Shown here: piece after piece, positions 23,609 to 27,854 of the stretch
Position numbering within the stretch: the stretch's first letter is position 1
Layout of the letters: each line of letters opens with the position of its first letter
NCBI GenBank assembly: GCA_947575475.1
Contig: CANPNN010000002.1
Coordinates: forward strand, 1-27,854
Length of the DNA stretch: 27,854 bases
Reading direction: 5' to 3'
From: an uncultured Pseudoflavonifractor sp.
Lineage (GTDB): Bacteria > Bacillota_A > Clostridia > Oscillospirales > Oscillospiraceae
Position numbers and translations under genes: made by a program
The notes under the pieces: model-generated
The model's database searches: none
Told to the model about the DNA's origin: nothing
What the model saw: only the letters and a program-made list of their open reading frames with translations

Positions 23609-24829
23609 TCATACCACACTTCTCCGCCTTTTTCCACAGGTTTTTCGCCCCATCCGCACGCCGAAGGCCGCCAGAAGGAAGAACAGGAGGAACACCCCCC
23701 AGGCCGCGGCGGTGGAGACGGCCAGGGCAGAGTAGAAGTCGGTCCCGGCGATGCCCTCCACCTGTTGGGCCAGGTAGCTGGAGACACTCTCCTCCAGAGG
23801 AAAGGCCCGGAGCAAAAGGGCGGTGAGTCCGGCGGAGAAAAGGCCGTGGAGCAGCTTGCCGACCATATAGGTCCTGGTGCTGAGACCGCTCTCTCCCAAG
23901 AAGGAGAGGACCTGGCAGTGGACGGAGATCCCCGCCCAGCCCAGGAGGAAGGCCGCCATAGACGCCCGACCCGTCAGGGATCCGGCGCCGGTGAGGGCCC
24001 ACACCCCGGAGGACAACTCCAAAAGCCCTGTGAGAAGCCTCTGGGCCCAGGCTTTGGTGAAGCCCACAGGGGAGAGGAGCCGGCCCAGAAGGCCCGCCAG
24101 GGCGGGGAGGAGGCCGGAGAGAAAGCACAGGCGGATGATAACGGTGAAGCACACCACAAAGGCGCAGATGTTGAGGGTGGAGGTCACGGCGCCCTTTACC
24201 GCTCCGGTGAAGGCGGTGGTGAACCGTTGGGCGGCGATGGGGGAGGAGGCCCTCTGGAGGCCTCCCTTTTCCTCACCCCTGCGGTAAAAACGGAACACCA
24301 ATCCCACGCAGAGGGAGGCAGCGGCGTGGACCAGGCACAAAAGAAGTCCCACCCGGCTGTCGGCAAAGACCCCCGCTCCCACCACCCCCAGGATAAAAGC
24401 GGGGCCGGAGTTGTTGCAGAAGGCCAGCAGCCGCTCGCACTCGGTCCTGGTGCATTGGCCTTCCTCATAGAGGGTGAGGGCGGCCCGGGCCCCCACGGGG
24501 TAGCCCCCCACAAAGCCCAGGGCCAGAGCGGCGGCGCAGGAACCGCCCACGTGGAACAGAGGGCGCATGACAGGCTCCAGAAGCCGACCCAGATACCCCG
24601 CCAGCCCCAGGGAGATCACCAGGGAGGTCAGGATGAAAAAGGGAAACAGGGAGGGCAGGATCACATTATAGCAGAGCTGCAGTCCCTCCTGGACGGCGGT
24701 GGAGACCTCCTTGGGCCAGCAGATAAGGGCCAGGGCGCAGAGGAGAAGTCCGGTCCCTGCCAAGGCGTCCCGGACCCATTGTTTTTGTAAAATGTGGCTC
24801 AAAACAGACCACCCCCCGCCGGACAGCAT
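23609..24829 (-). CDS. Sporulation membrane protein, YlbJ/SpoVV-like
   Basis: About 406 residues with roughly eight to ten hydrophobic segments and the nucleoside-recognition (Gate) domain pattern. YlbJ landmarks are GFVGGYPVGARAA, the LLAFCNNSGPAFILGVVGAG block, and WAGISVHCQVLSF in the second half. In B. subtilis the homologue (SpoVV) moves dipicolinic acid across the outer forespore membrane, so this cell is probably a spore-former. The start is uncertain: ATG 24829 sits in a hairpin (CCGCCG/CGGCGG), and TTG 24802 has a GGGGTGG site six bases upstream. A longer reading to 24892 would overlap tetR. It follows tetR by about 40 bases and precedes the small Cys-rich gene by 31. Confidence 0.85.
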   Translation of the reverse strand: MLSGGGWSVLSHILQKQWVRDALAGTGLLLCALALICWPKEVSTAVQEGLQLCYNVILPSLFPFFILTSLVISLGLAGYLGRLLEPVMRPLFHVGGSCAAALALGFVGGYPVGARAALTLYEEGQCTRTECERLLAFCNNSGPAFILGVVGAGVFADSRVGLLLCLVHAAASLCVGLVFRFYRRGEEKGGLQRASSPIAAQRFTTAFTGAVKGAVTSTLNICAFVVCFTVIIRLCFLSGLLPALAGLLGRLLSPVGFTKAWAQRLLTGLLELSSGVWALTGAGSLTGRASMAAFLLGWAGISVHCQVLSFLGESGLSTRTYMVGKLLHGLFSAGLTALLLRAFPLEESVSSYLAQQVEGIAGTDFYSALAVSTAAAWGVFLLFFLLAAFGVRMGRKTCGKRRRSVV

Positions 24830-24869
24830 ATTCGGCGGAGGGCGGGAGTATGAGAGGGAAGGGCCAAAT

Positions 24870-25460
24870 TCACGCCTGGAAGGATCGGGCAAAGAGGTCG
24901 TAATCCTGTTCCAGTTTGGGCCACAGGGGGTAGCTCCCCTGGTGGAGCACCCAGTCGATTACGGTGCCCCGGAAATGGCGGAAGAAGAAGTCCGCCGTCC
25001 ACTCCGGGGAGAGGGCGGGGGAGAGGATCCCGTCCTGGGCCAGGGCGGTCAGACACTCCCGCATGGCGCGGAGGGTGTATCGGTCGGGGTCCATGGGGTC
25101 GGCCTCGGGGCTTAGGAGGCGGCGGCTGTAGTAGAGGGAGATGGTCTCCCAGCCCTGCTCCTCCATGAACCGGGCATAGAGCCTGGCCAGGGCCTCCAGC
25201 CGGTCCAGGGGGGGCAGGTCCCGGTATGGCTCCAGAGCTTTCTCCAGAAATACGTCCACCGAGGTGAAGCCCTGCTTCAAAAGATCCTCCTTGGAGGAGA
25301 AGTGGTGATAAAAGGCCCCGGTGGTGACCCCGGCGGCGGCGCACACGTCCCGGACGGTCATCTTGTCGAAGCGGCCCTGGCGGGAGAGCTGGGCGGCGGC
25401 GGCCAGAATGGCCCGGCGGGTGTCCTGAGCCTGGAGCTGACGGCGCTGCTGATAATCCAC
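24870..25460 (-). CDS. TetR-family transcriptional regulator
   Basis: 196 residues. An N-terminal TetR helix-turn-helix is clear, with TVRDVCAAAGVTTGAFYHHFSSKEDLL around residues 35-61 (landmarks: GVTTGAFYHHF). The C-terminal ligand-binding part is Trp- and Tyr-rich and not assignable to a ligand. The start is GTG 25460, with AAGGAGGG six bases upstream on the minus strand. It is divergent from the DegV-like gene and upstream of the YlbJ-like gene. A 13-bp dyad lies between the two facing promoters, so it probably represses itself and the DegV gene. Family is firm; targets are inferred. Confidence 0.92.
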   Translation of the reverse strand: MDYQQRRQLQAQDTRRAILAAAAQLSRQGRFDKMTVRDVCAAAGVTTGAFYHHFSSKEDLLKQGFTSVDVFLEKALEPYRDLPPLDRLEALARLYARFMEEQGWETISLYYSRRLLSPEADPMDPDRYTLRAMRECLTALAQDGILSPALSPEWTADFFFRHFRGTVIDWVLHQGSYPLWPKLEQDYDLFARSFQA

Positions 25461-25472
25461 GTGGATCCCTCC

Positions 25473-25500
25473 TTGACAAACAAGATGGAAATGATATAAT
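25473..25500 (+). promoter_or_regulatory. Promoter of the DegV gene
   Basis: TTGACA (25473-25478), a 16-base spacer, and TATAAT (25495-25500) with TGA before it (extended -10). Transcription should start near 25507, directed into the opposing tetR promoter. Confidence 0.85.
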
Positions 25501-25509
25501 AACCATCAC

Positions 25510-25522
25510 ATAACGTTGTTAT
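25510..25522. promoter_or_regulatory. Dyad between facing promoters, candidate TetR operator
   Basis: ATAAC-GTT-GTTAT lies between the -10 boxes of the two facing promoters and covers both predicted start sites. The adjacent TATAATA and TATTATA (the two -10 boxes) also form a larger dyad. Confidence 0.6.
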
Positions 25523-25528
25523 CTTAAT

Positions 25529-25557
25529 ATTATACGGGATGGGCGGAGGCCTGTCAA
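25529..25557 (-). promoter_or_regulatory. Consensus promoter of tetR
   Basis: On the minus strand TTGACA (plus 25552-25557) and TATAAT (plus 25529-25534) are both perfect and exactly 17 bases apart. This is the strongest consensus promoter in the window. Confidence 0.9.
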
Positions 25558-25574
25558 CCGATGGAGGGATTTTG

Positions 25575-26438
25575 TTGAATCCGGAAAAGATCGCATTTTT
25601 GGTAGACTCCTGCGCCGAGATGGAGCCCCGGCACCGGAAAGGGCTGCCGGTCTATGTGGTGCCCCTGCGGATCGCCTGTAAGGATAAGGATTACAGCGAC
25701 GGGGAGGATATCTTTGCCAAGGATATCTATAAGCGTCTGGAGCGGGGGGAACTGCCCAAGACTTCCCTGCCCGACATGATGCGGGTGGACCGGACGCTGG
25801 AGAATATCAGGAAGGACGGCTACGAGAAGGTCATCGTCCTGCCCCTGTCCTCGGGTCTTTCGGGGACCCACAATATGTTCCGCCTGGCCTGCGAGGAGTG
25901 CCGGGATCTGGAGACGGCGGTCTTTGAGACCTACAGCGGGGCGATCCCCATCGGGGGCTTCGTCCTCCAGCTCTGGGAGGACATCAAGGCCGGTATGACC
26001 TGGGAGGAGCTGGTGAACGGGCGGGTGGAGCATCTGCTGCGCAATTCCCACGCCTTCTTCTCGGTGGACACTCTGGAATACCTGCAGAAGGGTGGGCGCA
26101 TCGGCAAGATCACCGCCCTGGCGGGAACGGTGCTGAACATCAAGCCGATCCTCACCTTTGCTGAGGACGGACAGTTGGTGAACGTGGCCAAGGTCCGGGG
26201 CCGGAAGCAGGTCCAGGGCAAGCTCATCGAGCTGGTGAAGGAGCACGTGGGGGACCATAAGGACTTCAACCTGCTGGTGGCCAACGGCGGCGCCCAGGAG
26301 GAGATGGAGCAGCTCAAAAAGGACCTGATGGCGGCCATCCCCGGCTGCCGGCACATATGGGATTCCCACATCGACGGGACCCTCAGCGTCTACATCGGCA
26401 AGGGAGTCCTGGGAGCGGCCATCCAGATCCTGGATTAA
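25575..26438 (+). CDS. DegV family (FakB-like) fatty-acid-binding protein
   Basis: A 287-residue DegV-fold protein; characterised members (FakB) hold a fatty acid for phosphorylation by the kinase FakA. Landmarks are the N-terminal DSCAEM (usual DSTADL), a KTSLPD block, LSSGLSGTH with the conserved acid-binding Ser/Thr cluster, and a C-terminal GTLSVYIGKGVLG. Translation probably starts at TTG 25575, because GGAGGG (25563-25568) lies six bases upstream; the ATG at 25539 has no ribosome site and would add residues unlike the family start. The gene stands alone between its promoter and a terminator, divergent from tetR. No FakA kinase is in the window. Confidence 0.88.
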   Translation: MNPEKIAFLVDSCAEMEPRHRKGLPVYVVPLRIACKDKDYSDGEDIFAKDIYKRLERGELPKTSLPDMMRVDRTLENIRKDGYEKVIVLPLSSGLSGTHNMFRLACEECRDLETAVFETYSGAIPIGGFVLQLWEDIKAGMTWEELVNGRVEHLLRNSHAFFSVDTLEYLQKGGRIGKITALAGTVLNIKPILTFAEDGQLVNVAKVRGRKQVQGKLIELVKEHVGDHKDFNLLVANGGAQEEMEQLKKDLMAAIPGCRHIWDSHIDGTLSVYIGKGVLGAAIQILD

Positions 26439-26440
26439 GA

Positions 26441-26476
26441 AAAAAGGTCAAAGCGCCAAGCGCTTTGACCTTTTTC
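26441..26476 (+). terminator. Terminator of the DegV gene
   Basis: GGTCAAAGCG (26446-26455) and CGCTTTGACC (26461-26470) with flanking A and T runs (AAAAA before, TTTTT after) form a classic terminator with a CCAAG loop. Confidence 0.95.
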
Positions 26477-26752
26477 TCTTTTTATTGCCGTGTGAGAAAA
26501 TTTGCACAGAGATCCTATCGCTGGGTAATCAGGAAAGACCATTCTTGGAAGGGGCCAAAGAAAGGCCTCTCGCGCTCTCCAAGAAAGCCCTTAAAGGGCG
26601 TTGACCAGTGGGCCTCAGGTCGGCTCCTGCGTCTTTTCGTCCCCATGGTCCCACTTGCCCCGCACTCGTGCGTCCGAGGGTGAGACATGGAAAGAGTCTT
26701 CGCTGACTCCATGCCGCCTCTATTCTACCCAGCTTGGGCCTGGGTTTTCTCA

Positions 26753-26780
26753 GGCGGGTGGGTCAGTGACCCGCCCCTAC
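26753..26780. repeat. 28-base repeat, copy 1
   Basis: An internal palindrome GGGTCAGTGACCC flanked by GGCGGGT and GCCCCTAC. It is identical over 28 bases to the copy at 27304-27331, and carries the CGCCCCTAC core shared with 2305-2313. Confidence 0.92.
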
Positions 26781-26903
26781 GGGACCATACCGGTTTATGG
26801 AAGGGAGTACCATACCTGGCGGCGCGCCGAGGTCGTCGCGCCCCACCCTATCCCACCCCCATCCACAAAAAAGGGATGTGGCGCCATGTATGACGGATCT
26901 TCT

Positions 26904-26928
26904 GTAGGGGCGGGTTCCAAACCCGCCC
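26904..26928. repeat. GTAGGGGCG-type palindromic repeat, GGGTTCC variant
   Basis: Starts with GTAGGGGCG; GGGCGGGTT and AACCCGCCC form a 9-bp inverted repeat around CCA. A second repeat of the same kind begins 15 bases downstream. Confidence 0.85.
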
Positions 26929-26943
26929 TTGACCCTTGTCCTT

Positions 26944-26966
26944 GTAGGGGCGCATATTATGCGCCC
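26944..26966. repeat. GTAGGGGCG-type palindromic repeat, CATA variant
   Basis: Starts with GTAGGGGCG; GGGCGCATA and TATGCGCCC form a perfect 9-bp inverted repeat with a single-base centre. Same core as the neighbouring repeats but a different heart sequence. Confidence 0.85.
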
Positions 26967-27303
26967 GCTTTCTACCAGCCACCACCCGCCAGGCGGCGGG
27001 AATTACAGCGAAGGCCCCAAAGGTCACGCTCCCCTCAGCGGCAGCGGCGCAAGAGGGACGGCGGGTCAACCTGAGGAAGCCGCCGGTCAATAACGGGCGT
27101 AACCATAGGGTTTTCATTCGAGGGATACCCTTACAGCGCTGGTGCTCTTTACGGTTGTATCGTAGTTCCCGAATATTTCCACTGGTCTTATGCCCTTAAA
27201 AGTTCGGAGTCCAGAACCGCTTCTAAAGCGGTTTTGGCCCAGCCGGGAGGCAAAACAACCTTTCCGCCGAAAGGCAATTCAAACCAGTAAAGTGTTTCCA
27301 CCG

Positions 27304-27331
27304 GGCGGGTGGGTCAGTGACCCGCCCCTAC
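27304..27331. repeat. 28-base repeat, copy 2, overlapping the end of the kinase gene
   Basis: Identical over 28 bases to 26753-26780. Its last four bases overlap the histidine-kinase gene, and the CTA at 27328-27330 is the kinase's TAG stop on the minus strand. Confidence 0.92.
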
Positions 27332-27854
27332 TTCACCTGCGGAAAGCTCACCACCGCCTTGAACAGATCCCCGTCCACCTCCAGGCGGAACAGGCCCCCC
27401 TGGAGCTCGGTGAGGCTCCGGGCGATGGAGAGGCCCAGGCCGGACCCCTCGGTGGTGCGGCTCTCGTCCCCCCGGACAAACCGCTCCATGAGCTGCTCGG
27501 CGGGGATATTGAGTTGGCTGGCGGAGATGTTTTTCAGGGAGAGGGTCACATACCCATCCCAGGCTACCAGGTCCAGATAGATCCGTGTTTCCGGCATGGC
27601 ATATTTGACACAGTTTCCCATGAGATTATCCAAAATACGCCAGAAATGCCGTCCGTCAGCCTGGACATAGACCTCCTCCTCGGTGAGGGTGGAAATCACC
27701 GTCAGCCCCGCGGCGGAGAGCTTTTCGCTATACTCTCCCAGAGCCTGGGTCACCAGCTGGATCACCCCCAGCCGCTCCGGGTTCACCGTGAGAGTCCCGG
27801 TGGAGGCCTTGCTGGCCTCCACCAGATCCTCGGTGAGCTTCTTGAGCCGCTGGC
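27328..27854 (-). CDS. Sensor histidine kinase, C-terminal part (runs off the window)
   Basis: About 175 C-terminal residues of a membrane sensor kinase; the N-terminus lies beyond 27854. The visible part begins in the helix after the phospho-His (RLKKLTEDLVEASKASTG) and continues into the ATPase domain with N-box NLMGNCVKYAMP and the late GSGLGLSIARSLTELQGG lid. The classical DxGxG box is replaced by LKNISASQLNIP ahead of ERFVRGDESR, as in a common clostridial VanS-like group. It would pair with a response regulator, not visible here. The stop codon lies in a 28-base repeat. Confidence 0.9.
   Translation of the reverse strand, partial: QRLKKLTEDLVEASKASTGTLTVNPERLGVIQLVTQALGEYSEKLSAAGLTVISTLTEEEVYVQADGRHFWRILDNLMGNCVKYAMPETRIYLDLVAWDGYVTLSLKNISASQLNIPAEQLMERFVRGDESRTTEGSGLGLSIARSLTELQGGLFRLEVDGDLFKAVVSFPQVK

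Larger units (their letters stand above)
26477..27303. other. Long region without a credible gene, rich in small palindromes
   Basis: All ORFs here are low-complexity and lack ribosome sites or recognisable domains. It holds the repeats listed separately, a GCCCTT-A-AAGGGC palindrome (26587-26599), a GGCGCGCC-type inverted repeat around 26820-26842, an AACCGCTT/AAGCGGTT hairpin near 27218-27236 and a CCTTTC/GAAAGG hairpin near 27260-27275. No tRNA, RNase P, tmRNA, SRP or 6S RNA signature was recognised. It may be a mosaic of intergenic repeats, or contain an unknown RNA. Confidence 0.5.

Noticed and set aside
23288..24790. A 500-residue plus-strand frame, Glu- and Gly-rich
   Set aside because: It is antisense to the YlbJ-like and Cys-rich genes, which have ribosome sites and family motifs; no ribosome site fits the plus frame.
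26904..26966. A CRISPR array
   Set aside because: The repeats are only two adjacent, unequal palindromes with a 15-base gap and different hearts, without regular spacers or cas genes.
26601..27074. A 157-residue ORF in the right-hand gap
   Set aside because: It runs through two palindromic repeats, has Arg/Pro-rich low-complexity sequence and no ribosome site; it looks like translation of repeats.
27110..27300. A structured housekeeping RNA (RNase P, SRP, 6S or tmRNA)
   Set aside because: Short hairpins are present, but none of the conserved sequence cores of these RNAs could be found.

Overview
The window looks like chromosomal DNA from a GC-rich, spore-forming gut Clostridium of the Oscillospiraceae (Flavonifractor / Pseudoflavonifractor / Lawsonibacter type). 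This is an inference from gene content and codon use. Supporting signs are Gram-positive ribosome sites, near-consensus sigma-A promoters, SpoVV(YlbJ)-like and SpoVB-like sporulation membrane proteins, an [FeFe]-hydrogenase, and small GTAGGGGCG-type palindromic repeats. No rRNA, tRNA, CRISPR array, transposase or phage gene was recognised.

Left part, plus strand (1-10.7 kb). After about 350 bases without a convincing gene come a BASS-family transporter (356-1303), then a polar amino-acid ABC importer (lipoprotein 1476-2273, permease 2395-3063, ATPase 3076-3828). A strong hairpin repeat separates lipoprotein from permease. Next is a short inositol-catabolism operon, iolC-iolB-iron alcohol dehydrogenase (3960-6973), behind a good promoter with a perfect 14-bp palindrome. 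A secreted, lipid-anchored flavoprotein follows (7151-9649) with two FMN-attachment domains and a fumarate/urocanate-reductase-like domain, then a LacX-type aldose epimerase (9780-10595).

Middle, minus strand (10.8-17 kb). ptsI, nagB, nagA, crr (EIIA), ptsH (HPr) and nagE (EIICB) lie in one direction. Together they form a complete N-acetylglucosamine route: PEP to EI to HPr to EIIA to EIIB, import as GlcNAc-6-P, deacetylation by NagA, and deamination to fructose-6-P by NagB. There are promoters before ptsI and before crr, and three tandem hairpins between ptsH and nagE. The HPr has Arg where regulatory Ser46 should be.

Right part (17-26.4 kb). A SpoVB-like flippase (minus) has its ribosome site inside a hairpin. 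It diverges from a DUF554 membrane protein (plus). Next are a PRK06851-type P-loop protein and a protein with two DUF4397-like repeats (both minus), divergent from a monomeric [FeFe]-hydrogenase, probably group B (plus). A tetR - spoVV/ylbJ - small Cys-rich protein cluster (minus) diverges from a DegV/FakB fatty-acid-binding protein (plus). The two promoters face each other across a small dyad.

Right end (26.44-27.33 kb) is about 890 bases without a credible gene, carrying several short palindromic repeats. The last one supplies the stop codon of a sensor histidine kinase (minus) that runs off the window.
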